From NCBI GenBank assembly GCA_018881555.1, contig JACAXG010000050.1:2356001-2420000 (forward strand): DNA of 64,000 nucleotides, in the 5' to 3' direction. The notes below the pieces were generated by a model. That model saw only the letters and a list, made by a program, of their open reading frames with translations, was not told where the DNA came from and did not search any database. This stretch comes from Amblyornis subalaris. Its lineage: Eukaryota; Chordata; Aves; Passeriformes; Ptilonorhynchidae. This document shows, one piece after another, positions 14,001-26,671 of this stretch. How positions within the stretch are numbered: the first letter of the stretch is position 1; each line of letters begins with the position of its first letter. The position numbers and the translations under genes are program-made.

Positions 14001-14898
14001 GTTTAGCAAACAGTTTTGCTACATAAAGTAANTTCAACCTGAACTGACTGAACAGAGATAAAATGAAATCATCCATCACAATGATATACTAATTTGCTAA
14101 ATGAAAACAAAATGAACCATTAACAAAGTGATTTTGCAATGAAAGTAACCATATCCCAGTTAAGGAAGAAGAGTGCCTTTCCCAAAGTTAGATCACACAG
14201 CCTCTCATTTTCATTTATTTAATGACCCAGTTGTCAGAAGCAGAGTTATTTCCATTCCAACCATAAAAGGGTTCAATCTACCTGCATACAACATATCCCA
14301 AGGCAATTTTGTTGCCAAATTGTTACGACACAAGTCTAGAGCTGGTAGGGTATTGCATCACTGTTGGATGCAGGAAAGTAAATAGNGTTCTGGAACAGTA
14401 GTGGGCTATACTTATATGTACAAGCAAGTCCTTTTCCAGATGAATAAATGAAACCATGACAGTACCTCTTTCTTGACCATAGTCATATAGAAATCTGATC
14501 ATATGGCTATGAATACAACATATAAAAATCAAATTGTATCAGTCTTATGTTCCCAAAACCAGCGTACCTTTGCAAAAGTAGTGGAATAATGTTGTGACTT
14601 GCATAGACTGAACTCTCACTAGGTATTAGAATTTCACCCATCCAGAAAACCAGAGAAGTGCAATTGTAAAATCAGAGAATTTAAACCACCAATATCCTTG
14701 ATTTTTTTTTAATTATTGTGCCCAGTGTATTTAGTACAAAAGCAGCCCACAGAATTACCAATTAGCATAAAGAATGAAAAAATTAATAATGCATTGAAAT
14801 TTGACTGTTATTTTGCCTTTTTTTTTTGTTGTTGCTGGATTAGTGCTGCATAGAGTAAGGCACTGCATTAGAAAGAGCAGAATTTTTCTAGTTCCTAC
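8057..14898 (-). other. STXBP5 intron W17-W18 (6842 bp)
   Basis: Long intron without a recognisable gene or full repeat. A GC-richer island lies at about 10560-10800 and a perfect-spacing 21-bp tandem duplication at 12818-12859. Overlapping plus-strand ORFs of 60 codons at 13649-13871 have no coding character. Confidence 0.75.
12818..12859. repeat. 21-bp tandem duplication
   Basis: Two adjacent 21-bp units, CATGCTATATACATCAAATAT then CATGCTATATACCTCAAATAC less its last base in quoting, differ at two positions. A third partial echo (CTCAAATT) follows. Simple intronic tandem duplication. Confidence 0.85.
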
Positions 14899-14946
14899 CT
14901 ATGTCATTGGTTACCATCTTGGAAAATTTTCTGCTTTTGGTCTTCA
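14899..14946 (-). CDS. STXBP5: STXBP5 exon W17 (48 bp), candidate cassette exon
   Basis: Encodes (V)KTKSRKFSKMVTNDI plus one base of Ala. It is 16 codons long, symmetric phase 1-1. Strongly basic (KTKSRKFSK). Together with W16 it makes 36 codons, the size difference I recall between the long and short mammalian isoforms. The acceptor is AAAATATTATTTACAG behind a T-run and the donor is GTAGGA. Thr replaces mammalian Ala in MV(T/A)ND. Confidence 0.94.
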
Positions 14947-15043
14947 CTGTAAATAATATTTTAATAAAAAAAAAAATCAATCTAAGTGTATCAAAAGGTG
15001 AACTGAAGAAAAAATAGGACTAGAGAAAAGAAAAATACTGTAC
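14947..15043 (-). other. 97-nt STXBP5 intron W16-W17
   Basis: Very short GT-AG intron (starts GTACAG, ends ATTTACAG) between the two cassette exons. It is T-rich and contains an internal T-run. It is near the minimum length for vertebrate splicing and would favour treating the two exons as a unit. Confidence 0.93.
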
Positions 15044-15103
15044 CCTTTTCTATAAAATTATTCATTTTTTGTTCATCATCAGAATTGTTTGGTGAACCAG
15101 AAC
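15044..15103 (-). CDS. STXBP5: STXBP5 exon W16 (60 bp), candidate cassette exon
   Basis: Encodes (G)SGSPNNSDDEQKMNNFIEK plus one base. Symmetric phase 1-1, 20 codons. It corresponds to the segment present in the long and absent from the short mammalian isoform (known from the family). The acceptor is CTCCACTTGTAG, with a weak pyrimidine tract, and the donor is GTACAG. A tandem 24-bp duplication lies in the intron from 16 bp upstream of the exon start. Only 97 nt separate it from the next exon. Confidence 0.94.
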
Positions 15104-18100
15104 CTACAAGTGGAGACAGAATGAAATGGATATACATTTGACATGAATGAAATGGATATATCTTTGACCCCAAATCAATGTATATTAATACATATAATAT
15201 ACAAGCTTTGAGTTTAACAAAGATACAAAGAAAATATCAGATACTGATGCTGGTACTCTGTAGCTGTACTAGATATAATAAAGTACAAACTACTTTGGCA
15301 TGACGGAATTCTGCCATATTGGGATTAGCCACAGAAATTATAATGCAAGGTACAACACTGCACATTGCAGTGAGTTTATTGCTAGAAATATTTCCCTCAT
15401 TGAATAAAAGTTTACACTGAATAACTAAATGGCTCTACTAATCATTGCTCCAGACACAAAGATTAGCCTAAATTATGATTCACAAAACACTGCTGTAACA
15501 ATAAACACAAGTTCTATAAATCTATTTTGTTTTGGTTTTTTTTCAATGCAGTAAATCACTGTTGGATCACAGTGCTTCAGCTACTCTGCAGACAAATCTG
15601 AGCCAACGCTGCCACCTGGATTTTTCTGTATCCCTAAACCTGAAAACTGATGGTGGCAACAGACCACAGCTTCAGGCTTACCACTGCCATGAAATTAAAA
15701 CATTGTCAGGAAATTAAAACACAATTAATCTAAAAATTTTCAAATTTAATTGGATTTTATGTTGTGGAAGCATAAAATCAGAATAGAACACAAGCATTTT
15801 GGCACTCCTGAAGACAAAAACTTGACAGTTTAAATGCTATACAATGGTTTTAGATCAGATAAATACCCACAGAGTCTAAGCCTATTACTGCTTGACTTCC
15901 ATAGAAAAAGCAGGAGACAACATTATTCTCTTACATTTTCACAGGATTTCTATAGTTCTGTGTTACTGAAACTGTAGGATATTCTCCCAGCTTGCATAGG
16001 TAGGTAGTCCCTTTCACAGTCCTCTCATCTATATAAACACCCACCAGAGGAAGTCTAATGGAAGTTACCTTCAACTTCTCTTTACCTGGACATGGAAAGG
16101 TAGATCTGAGCAAATGCAGACTTCAGTCCAAACAGTGGCTGGTCTCTTTTACAGATCATATTCTAACAATGAAAGCTAATAAGGCACTTAATTGCCAATC
16201 CCATCCTCTAATCTTAAAGCTAGTAACATGCAAACATTTTGTGCTTGTATATTTTCCTCTTAACTAGAAAGCCTCTAGACTGGAAAAAGTTTCCTTACAT
16301 TTAGCCTCCATCCTGCTTCTCAAGCTTGCCAATATTCTGCAGCAAATTTCTCAAAAACGTCCTCTCTTACCTCTGAAAACTAAATGCCACTTTCAAGCTT
16401 CTTTCCAGTCTTGTGCTTTTGCCCAGAAAAGACATAAAACTTAAACCAAACCTAAGGAATTGCAGTTCTTCTCTCTTCACAAACATCAACAAATGATTTC
16501 CATATTAGGGCGGTGCCTCCAAGTTGGTTTTTTTCAAAGGAAAAATTGAGAAGTCTACCATGAACTTCATCTGATTCACTGAGAGCTGGGAGCAGAGATC
16601 AGAATCGAGGGAAGCAAGACACAGTCCAACTTCACTACTAGAAGTTTCTGTTTTACAGGAGAATGCAACAGTTACATTGCTCCTCCATCTTTTGTCCATT
16701 CACTATTTTTGGTACTTTAAACATTATTTTTTAACCTACTTCAGCTCACACAAGCAGGAGGAAGGTAGGGGAAGCAAAGTGTTAAATTTGATTTTCCATA
16801 AACCTTAATTTTCATCTTTGGACTTGCCTTCATTGCACTGTGAGGGAAATGGTGAATTGAGTTTTACTCTGCTTTAACACCAAATNATGAAAGAAACCGT
16901 CTTATTCAAACTACACAATGTTTTAAGTTTAAACAGTATGAGTTAGAAGTGGTTTGGGCTGACATTTGGGTCATGCTGGAGCAAGGAGAAAAAAAAGATA
17001 CACATTAGCTGTATCATCAGCTGTTCATTGCACACATTTTATAGCAGTGTGCCAGAAACTAGATTTAGCCCAGACTTTTTAAGTGGGTCAAGTTCAAATA
17101 CCCTAGTGAGATTGACAGCTATCCTCAACCTTGACAGAGAAAGGATTTACTGCAACTGCAGCACTGCACAGCAAATTGTTTACAGGCATTGGTCTCAATA
17201 TGTAAAAATGAAATAGAGNAGATGCGCTTTATTCTCAACACCTTAAAAAATGCTTTCATTATAAACAATACTGAAGTTGATGACTCCAGCATGCCAGTAG
17301 TTAGCAACACAGGTTTGTAATGAAATCACATCTTCAGTTAAGACTTTTAATTAAAATTCACAGCCAAGTTTTGCTTTAATTATAAATAAATCCAGTTTAC
17401 TCTAAGAAATAGCTAGCAAAAATGAAAATTACATTGATGGATCTAGAGGAGAGTTTTGCACAATTTAAAATTAACATCAAAAGACAATTGTCAAATAAAA
17501 AATTAAAATTCATGTTAGAATTTCTACTAGAGCTACAAACATGATGTTTTGGTTTGTTATGCCTTCAACTTGGCTTTGAAAGATACAGGCTACAATAGAA
17601 AAGGAATCTACCTTTAGACTCCCATCTTGATTAGCATTTTGCACTACATACTACTTTATGTGCTTCATTTAAATCTGTAGTTTAGTCCTTTAGCTTTGAG
17701 TGGTTTTGAATGAAACACAATGACATCTTTAAAAGTTCTCAGAGTAGTAAGTGAAGATAAGCAACAATTTTTAGCTACTACAACAAATATACACGTCTAA
17801 TAGTATATACTCACATGCATTATTAAGCATTTACATGCTTATAGCCTCAACTAGCCAATATTAAATAAAATATTAAATCTTGAAGCTTTAATTTAAAATA
17901 TTCACATCCAGCAGTGGCAACCAAAAGAAAAGGGGGATGCGGTAGAGGGAGTATTAAGTAGGGAACTCCTACTTTTTTAGGATGCCAGTTTCTGAAGACC
18001 CGATTCCAAAGAAAAATAATAATTTGTTACTTATGAAGTAGCAGAAATAATCTTTACCACTTTTGAGGACTATGAAACACAATCATATGAACTATTACAG

Positions 18101-18389
18101 GAATTTGTGCATCTCTTGTCAATGCTTCAAAATTCCATCGTGCATTATATTCCCTGAGGCATAAATATTTCAGCTTATTCTTCACTCATCTTTATGACAT
18201 ATTCCGACTGCATCTCTTAATCCAGCCTTGTTTTAAAAATGCAGTTGTGCAACACAGCAAAATTTATGACAACTCAGTTTGTGAGATGACAATAGGCTTT
18301 ATATAATTACTTAACTAGCATGTGTTAACTTAATGCATGCCATCTTCTAGCAAAGTAAGAAGATGAAGCTCAGAGAAAGTTATGATTAC
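15104..18389 (-). other. STXBP5 intron W15-W16 (3286 bp)
   Basis: AT-rich intron. Holds the 24-bp tandem duplication next to W16 and small GC-richer patches at 15540-15700 and 16500-16700. No exon or recognised repeat found. Confidence 0.78.
15119..15168. repeat. 24-bp tandem duplication upstream of cassette exon W16
   Basis: Plus-strand units at 15119-15142 and 15145-15168 share GAATGAAATGGATATA followed by (c/t)(a/c)TTTGAC, with two mismatches and a 2-bp spacer. On the transcript strand each unit supplies a CCATTTCATTC tract, at the place where the branch point and pyrimidine tract of W16 should be. Confidence 0.9.
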
Positions 18390-18455
18390 CTGACGTGGGC
18401 GACTTGCAGCGGTCTTCTGGCACCACTGTACCTTCATTAATATCACAAAGACCTG
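18390..18455 (-). CDS. STXBP5: STXBP5 exon W15 (66 bp), linker exon with tandem acceptor
   Basis: Encodes (A)GLCDINEGTVVPEDRCKSPT followed by S and one base. Symmetric phase 1-1 and a multiple of three. The acceptor reads TTTCAGCAG, a NAGNAG pair: the first AG gives ...SGAGLCD as in mammals, and the second would delete one Ala without shifting the frame. The donor is GTAATC, weaker than the rest. The linker is the regulated part of tomosyn. Confidence 0.95.
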
Positions 18456-21400
18456 CTGAAACACAAAACCAGTGTATTATAAATACAGTTGCTATTTTAT
18501 TCTTACTTCCACTGCAGTCAGGAACTTCATTTCTTATTAGAGACAAACAAGCCAGTTATTTCTGTTACATATTACTTTTTTTGACATTACCCACAGTAAC
18601 TGTAGAGTCACTTCTTCCTACTAAAGTTTTCTTTGCAAAATANACTCCTTCAATAAATTTCAGTGAAAACCACCATATTTTCAGCAGGACAGACTTATCA
18701 GAACGGTTAATTGTTTACATGCTACAGATATATATTAAGCACAAACATAATTCATTTTGAAAAAAATCAGAGTTAAAAATGTAATTGCAAAAGAAAATCA
18801 GATAAAAGAGGGTCTCGAAGATTACAAACACATGATGTGTGAAATGACAGTGCCTTTTTTCGAACTACTTTCCCACTGTTACAGTGATATGCTTTGTATT
18901 TGCCAATCATATTGTCAAGTTCATTTTCCAGAAAAACTCCTTATTGTGTCATTTACAGAAGTCAGGACGTAGGGTGCTTACAAAGGTGTTCTTTCTAGTA
19001 TGGAGGAATTTCACTGCATTTCTTATGTCATCAAATCTGATCAATTTGAATAATCACAGTATGTTAACATCTCAAAGCTAACTCCTTTCATTCCAGTGAA
19101 GGAAATAAAATTTAGTCCTACACAATCATGCAAAAAATAGAAGCTGCCTCAAAATGGTCCTAAGTATCATTCCATAGCACAAAAGTATACAAGGAGTTTC
19201 TCTATTTTCCTTTTTGAAAAGAAATTGCTGTCAAGACTGCCCACAATTAGAAGTGCATTTTGTTGACACTTTCGGGTTAGTAATGCATCTTCAGGTTTAT
19301 ATCATGAAGCTTTTCTACAGAAATTTCATGATGTGATACTAAGGCAAACAAGCATGTAATACTGAACAGTAATAGCTAAGAAATATTTGTTAAAATTAAA
19401 GGGGTTTGCATGCACACAAATATTTCCAAGAGACAAAAAGTTTGAGAGGTGTAATGGTAATGGCTAAGGCAAGAAAGGTATCACATGGAAAGCCTGTCTA
19501 TACAGCTGTACACTACACAGTGCATCTGTACATATCTGTTAACAACAAAAAATACAAGAACATCTCTATCTAAGCTTTAACATTTCCAAACCAGAAGTTA
19601 ATAGTTTAAAGGGAAAAAGGTTCTCCTGAAATACCATATCAATATGGACCACATTGAAAGTATGTTGCATTAACAGCTTCATTTATCCAAAATAGTCTTT
19701 TTTAAGATTACTAAGAGCATGTATAGCTTAAATCCCAAAACTCACTGACTAGAATTGAGGTCCAATTGTCAAATGACCTTAAGGCTTTGTTAACCCTACA
19801 CTTAACAGTCCTGGAACCAATTTAAATTCTAAAATGTCAAATGAAATTCCAGGTGGAAGCTTTATCTTTCCACTACACAGGAGAAGAAAAAAAGCAATTT
19901 ATTTAGTTATCTGTCAGTAAATCAATGAACACCATGGTATAATCATGGGATATATTCTCCAAATATGATGTGACCTCTGAAAGCATCAGAGTTTTAAGCA
20001 GGCATCGGAGGGAGACTAAATGTTTTGAACCAGACAAGATTGTGTAAAAAGATATTTTAAAAATCCTGATGTTGCTCTCACAACAAGCAATACAAGTTTT
20101 AGATAGTAGCAGTGCTGGGAAGATAAACCCATACTGTGCTCTTAGAAGTAGTTACCCCTTCAGAAGCCAAACCAAACAAATCTAAACATGCAGTTCAGGA
20201 ACACAATTTCCTCTTTTCCATAAATATTAGTTCTTTACCTTCAAAGGAAGAGTTTAACATCTTGCGCTAGTTCTCCTATGAAAATTCATGAATTGACAGG
20301 AATAGTCTTTAGCCAAGAATGAAGTCATACATCTGCACACTTGAATTCTTTGTAAGAAGTCCTAAGGCTATAATTTGATTAATATACATCTTAATTAATA
20401 ATAAAAGAAAGTGTGCATTATGGTAATCATTATGGCATGTACACCTTGGAAATCTACTCATAGCCATTACTGGTATTACTTAAGAAAGAAAAGGAACAGG
20501 AATAGATGAAAAGTAATTTTAGCTATGATTGTATTAGTAATTAAACCAAGTANAGAATAACAACAATGATCTAAGTCTGTGAACTAGGAAGGTCTGTCTA
20601 TGACCAAGCTGAAGAAACTTGCAAGACAATCTCTATTACTGTTCATCTTAAAACCCCAGGTACCCTGACAGAAGCACTGGCAGCCAGACAACTCTCCTGG
20701 AAAAGTTCTCTGGTTGCAGGCTTATAGCATCCATGCAAATTGCTAGGAATTACAAAAGCCTAATTGATCCAAGAGTTTCTGTTTCAGAACTGCAAACAGT
20801 ATAACCTTCTATAACACCAATATATGTACAAGTGACCTAACAAGCTTTTAGTTTCTCTCTGTGAACTCCAGAAGCAAGAAATTTGAAAACCCTCCAAATT
20901 ACGGAAAGTCAAATGATGTCAATAGAGACATAATTACCATGCTGCATTAAAAACTCCCTAAAATTACAGCTGAAATTAACTGATGTATAAAGTAAGTTTC
21001 ATGAGACTTTTGCCAGTTTTTTGCATAAGTTTTAGGCAGACAAACCTCTGAAGAACCTACAACTTGACTGGAAAACAGCCCAATTAAAAATTACAACTGA
21101 AACTAACTTGATATGAAGACGTAAAAGTTANAATTAAAAACAATTAACCCAAAAAACAGAGTCAAAAAAATCCCCAAACCCAACAATCAAACTTTCTGAT
21201 ACAGTTTTGGCCTTGGCTGATGTCAGTCACAGCTGATGTTGGNCTCACGACATCTAGGTTAAAAATTCAAATAGTTCCTGAAGGGGGATGGGGAAAAGAA
21301 CATGAGCAAGCAACCCCAGAAGAGTTCTAGGCATGTATTTTCTTCCAGTTTCACTAAACCCCACTTCTGAATCACTTATAGATTACTGTCAAAAAGCTTT

Positions 21401-24400
21401 TTGATGTATAATAAAAATTTTAAAAAGTCACATGCATATAAGAACTGCTTCACTTTTGTCAGAAACCTCAACTGCCTCTGGTAGAACTAAGAAATACTAA
21501 CTTTTAAAGAGCTGTATTATATTGCAGTTATCAAAAAGTCACAAAATCTTGTAACTCTCACCAACAATAATTTGCAAAAAAGAGTTAAGATTGGTGTCCT
21601 CTGTGAACTTATGTAACTAAGCAGGAAAAAATAACAGCTGTCTAAGTTTTAGTGTTTCATCATGAAATTATGACTTGTCTCAATGTTTTATTAGCATTGA
21701 CTTAATGGCTCCTGTCATATTTAGCAAACAGTATATCAAGCAAAGGTCTCTAAACAGCATAAGCCTCCACTGTGTATAGTTTTCATCACACTATAAAGCT
21801 TTTACTTCCACATTTCATGTCTTTTGACACATGGCCAAAGTTGATTTTCTACACCCTCCCCCCTCACTATTAGAGTCTGAAGGCAAAAGTCGATTTTGTT
21901 TTTAACCTTGACGAGCACCTCATGACACTGTCTAGCAGGCCTTAACAAAACACATATACTGCATGCTTCACAAAGTATAAATTGCCACCCAAAATATGTG
22001 AGTAGTATACCTGGTATGAATCACTGATAAATTCCAAAACACGATCCCAACTGGGAGCTTGTATCTGTAGAGCTAGCCTGAAATGACANTTTACAGTCTA
22101 GCTAGTGTAGAGAGCCTTGTCTCTAAATAGATGCTGCTTTAAGACGGGAATCTGAATTTCTTTTCTGAGTAGAAAAAATAAGATGACAGAGACATACATC
22201 ATATTCTTGCAACACAAGAGAAGGGAAAAATCTCGCATTTCCATTCATATTTTAGAAGATACGTAACTCTCACTCTACGAAATTTTTTAAAAGATGCCTT
22301 TGTAAATTTTCGATTGTTTGATTAAGGACATACCATTTACTAAATTGTAAGTATGTTAGCAGATACTGATGATTTATTAAATTGACATTTTATGCTGAAA
22401 CAATAGAATAGCAGGGTTCTTAATGAGGAAGGACCAATCTTTCCTGTCTCTTTTAGAAGTGGTTGAATGCACAAAAGCAATATGCTGCTCTGTTGCATGC
22501 TGCCTGAATTTAATGTAGGTAATTAAGAACTTGTCCAAATGCATCTATAAGCTAATACAATTTTTTTCCTTAAATACACTGTTGTTGTCTCAAAGAATAC
22601 AAATTTTCTAAACCAAGCACATTACATAGATAAGCATTTTTTCTAGGAAGATTTAAATACTAAGTACTAATACTCCCTGAAGATTACTAGTTGTACAGCC
22701 ATTGAAAATGTCATTCACAGAAAAATTAATTTTGAAATATTAAAATACAGATGCTTACAAGATGAAGAATTGAATGGAGGCACATCTTTCAAAATAAAAC
22801 CAAGGATGCGTAAGTTCCTTGCATTTTTGAAAGGGAGATATTAATGCAAATATTAAATGCAGATACTAAATGTCCAAGCAAGGGAGAATGCAAAATCCAA
22901 AAGTGGTCTGACTATCTCTTACAGTTCCAATCCTATAAATAAATTAATGGGTACTGCTCAAATATAACAGACTTATTACTTGTGGAAAATTGCACAGCAA
23001 TTATTGAAGTCTGGGCAACAAATTGAATGAACTGCAAATAACAAGAAGTATTAAATGATAACTAGAGAAATTATTTTCAGTTTTTAAAATGACTAACTCC
23101 AGCTAACCAAGATACTGTTAGGATAGTAAACAGAAAGAGAATTACATGGTTAAGAAATTNACTGTTTTGTACAAGACCTGTTTTAACACATTCCTAAATA
23201 AAATAGTCCAGGTAAATTCACCTTGAAAGTATTCCATTTCAGAAACTGGTTTTGGGATTTCTACCCATCTTTTTCTTTTCTTCAAAACAATAATCAATCA
23301 GTGCCAGATCCTGGTTTTCAGTTCTGTATCATCTTAAGGTGGAGGCATTTCTTTTATTGCTAACTCCCTTTCTGCCTTGGCAGCAGAGGACCAGAGGACC
23401 AATGACTATAGAGAGAGCAATATTTGGCAATTGAGACTATCCTCTGAGATGTATTTCTTTTTTCTTGCTGAGGAAAAAAAATGGCAGAACTATGACTTGG
23501 ACCACAATTTCAAGATTGTTTTGATTGGGTTTTGTTTTTGTTTTTGGTTTTTTTTTTTAACTCCAGTTCATTCTTTCAGTAGCTTATTTTTATTCTACTC
23601 TGCTTCATTAAAAAAAGGCATGAGATTACCTACCTCTGCCCAAGGGCTGGAGAAAAGTGGCATCCTAAGGAAAGGAACAATGTTACACTTCTAAAAAATA
23701 AGCTTTACGTTCTCCAGACTCTTGGATGCTGTGAGTGATGTCGTAAGTCAGAATCCCTCAGGTAAATCATGGTTCTCATGGGCTACCTTCCTCACATAGA
23801 TACCTGAACTTCAAAACTGCTTGGAAACCAAACAGGGCTTTGCAGTACACAAACACCTCCACTCTTAATCCCTATAAACAACATTTTTGTACAAGTAAAT
23901 TTTCACTTTTAGAAGAAAAATCACTGTTTAATCACAATGTTTATTATTATTATTATTGCTACTAATACTCTAACTCTGGAGTTCTGAAGCTTTTTCTGCC
24001 ATAAAGGGAACCAAGCAGGGGAACAATGCTAAATTTGTGGGTAAGATCTTGAGTCTATAAACATCAGTAAATTCTGAGATAGGATCTCCTTTTGATTTTG
24101 AAATTTATTTATGTAAAACCACAAAATACAGAGACTGTTATGGTTGCTTTCTTCAAGTTTCTTTTAAAGATATCATGAACAAGAAATACAATAGATGCGT
24201 GATGGATTAAAATCAGTTTCTATAAATAAAACAATTAAAACAGACTAAGAAAAATATTTATGGTGAGTGAACAAATCAAAAAAATCAAATTCAGATGTTC
24301 AAAAATATTTGAATGCCATGAGATGACTTACTTATATAAGAGGTGCGAAGCTTTTTCACAGACTCTGAATATAAGTTAGAAAGGCCGCACATGCAAGAAG

Positions 24401-25922
24401 CCACAGTCAGCATACCTTCACGAAGCAATGAGAAAAGGAAAGACGGAGACACTCACAGTACATTTGAGACAGAAAAGCCAGCCCAGTAACTTGTACAACC
24501 AGGTTATTAAAATGCTCTTGCCATGCAGATTGTTAGTATTAGAAGTTAAGATGAAAAAAATATGACTTCATATAACAGCTATATTCATGAGCAAAAATGA
24601 CTTTAATCATGGACATCTTAAGAGACAGTTGAAACAGAGAGTTATGTGGATCCAATTTATTGGATTAAAATAACAAAGTTAAGAAAACACAGGCAAGTGA
24701 TGTTTAAAGCTCCAAAAGGCAGTTTATAACCTAAATGCATGAAGCAGAATGTAAGCCCTTTACTCGCAAGACAAATTAACACAGTCAACCAGTAAAGCTA
24801 TTTCTTTCTCTCAAAGCAATTTTTTTTAGTTCATACAAGAAAATATTTTATTTGACAAGATACCAACTGGGTATATTCTGTTCTATAGTAATGATTTTTA
24901 GATCAGTTTCCTCAGTTGATATAAGCTAACTGGTGTTAACTGAATCTTTTACAAACCAGTGATTTACTAAATACATACTAGAACATCCATTTCCATTTGA
25001 ATAAAGTATTACCTGAAGAACTTACGAGGAATTTATTCTGGATTTCCTAAAGATATCAACACCTGAGCATGAAGAAGGGTTTTTTTTAACAGTTTATTTA
25101 TTATCAAAAAATAATCATTTGGGGAAGCGGTGACACTATTTTTCTGTCTTTAGCTGTCTTCTGAAATAACTTAGGAGTATCCATGACATATCAGGGAGAA
25201 GAAAATATTAAAATACTAAATTTTCCTTTTGGTTACAAAAAGCTTGCCATTTTGACTGAAAAGTCACTTTCCTTCTCAGCTGAAAAAAAACCTTCAGCAT
25301 ATTTTTAAGTCCTTTTTTTTTTTCCCCAAAAAAGAGATATATTTTACCGGTTTGTATGTGCAAGTTTATTTTTTTCATCTAAATCAAAGGTTTCCTCTCA
25401 AGCATAACATAACAGCACTAACAACATAATATGATTCAGCTTATCAGGGACATTTCTAGTCAAAGTTTAAAACAGGAAGCCAAAAGATCCCAGCAAATAC
25501 ACAGGCTACCTGCAAGCATTAATGGATTTATAGAAGCATGTGAAATGGATACTGGCTTTATCAGAAATATCAGAATACTTCTTCATGCCATGTTAAGTTA
25601 AATTCTTGTAAACTGCATAAATCCATTGTAAATTTATACTTGTACCTATCCAAACATAATATTTTCCAGTTTGCTTTTTCTTAAAACATACATTACACTG
25701 AAAAATAAGTAATGGTATCAAGCATCAGTAGATTCCACTAAACAACAATTTTGAAGGAAAGATGAATTAACAAACCTGCAATAGTGACATTAGGGACAGA
25801 TCAACAAGAAAGGATGAAACCACAGTGAAGAAAAGTATGTTTGTATTCAAAGAATATACACTAAGACTAGATGACCAATTGTGTCTTTCTTCCGAGCATG
25901 AAATATATTTTGGATTACTCAC
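18456..25922 (-). other. STXBP5 intron W14-W15 (7467 bp)
   Basis: The second-longest complete intron. No exon found on either strand. Contains a (TTA)n run at 23941-23957 and several isolated Ns. An ORF of 105 codons at 23377-23694 (+) is T-run driven and not coding-like. Confidence 0.75.
23941..23957. repeat. (TTA)n microsatellite
   Basis: About six TTA units, intronic, on the plus strand. No other role visible. Confidence 0.9.
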
Positions 25923-26074
25923 CTCCAGATGGTTGCCGAGATTTTCGGGGTGATCGTGGCTCCCTGCGATAAGGATCATTGGAGCCATACAGTTCAATAG
26001 TGCCTAGATTCAAGAGCACTGTCTTCTGGAGGTAATCAACCATGGCAATACCATTACAGTTTCCAAAAACTACT
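25923..26074 (-). CDS. STXBP5: STXBP5 exon W14 (152 bp), last blade into hypervariable linker
   Basis: Encodes VVFGNCNGIAMVDYLQKTVL, LNLGTIELYGSNDPYRREPR and SPRKSRQPSG, ending with the first base of the next codon. The first half is a propeller strand and the second half enters the basic, Ser/Pro-rich hypervariable linker that is alternatively spliced in mammals. The acceptor is TCTTTTTCCAG and the donor GTGAGT. The RREPRSPRKSR run contains several basophilic-kinase-type serines. Confidence 0.97.
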
Positions 26075-26545
26075 CTGGAAAAAGAGAAGTGGAAGGAAAG
26101 ACAACGCTAATTAAATGTTGGTAACATTTAATATCAATATTTTTTACTGTTGAGCATTTAATCCTTCCTAATTTTTATGAATTGTCCTAGATTGCACATA
26201 TTTATAAATTACTATTTTAGAGTGCAGTACTGTTTAATTGTTCTCTTGTAAAAACATGGCATTGAGTAGAACAGACCATTGCCAACCTATCTGACAGAGC
26301 CTTAAATGACACTTACAGTGTGTCATGTACAGTGCCAGGTGAGGAAGAGTGATGCTGATTTGCTTCTGCTGTTAGCATCATCAGGATCTTCCATGTCCCA
26401 AAGGAACATGGGAAGGAAGCACAAGGAATTGATTACCTCTGTGTTGCTGTGCAGCTAACGTGAACACACATGGTGACTTAATTTTAATGGATAATTTTAA
26501 ATCACATTGACAGAATATTGCAAAAACTGCNTAGAATATACTTAC
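26075..26545 (-). other. STXBP5 intron W13-W14 (471 bp)
   Basis: Short GT-AG intron. Nothing recognised in it beyond an isolated N at 26531 close to the W13 donor. Confidence 0.85.
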
Positions 26546-26671
26546 AGGCCATACGCTGAGTTGACTGCTAAGCTGGTTATCTGTTGAGGAGGTTCTCCAC
26601 TCACCCACACTAGCTGGATAACGAGCTCGATTTGGTAGCCTGGAGACTGCTTGAGAGGAGAATTTTTAACT
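26546..26671 (-). CDS. STXBP5: STXBP5 exon W13 (126 bp), WD40 blade
   Basis: Encodes (K)VKNSPLKQSPGYQIELVIQL followed by VWVSGEPPQQITSLAVNSAY and G. The acceptor is TACTTTGCAG and the donor GTAAGT. It is a 126-bp, phase 2-2 exon (two bases in from W12, two bases of Leu out). Ile for Thr and Ser for Gly are small differences from the mammalian sequence. The LVIQLVWV ... EPPQQITSLAVN core is the family hallmark. Confidence 0.97.

Noticed and set aside
18395..18760. 121-codon plus-strand ORF
   Set aside because: Overlaps exon W15 on the opposite strand and contains an N. It is the antisense shadow plus intron.
23377..23694. 105-codon plus-strand ORF
   Set aside because: Driven by T-runs (poly-Phe/Leu) in intron sequence, with no coding character.
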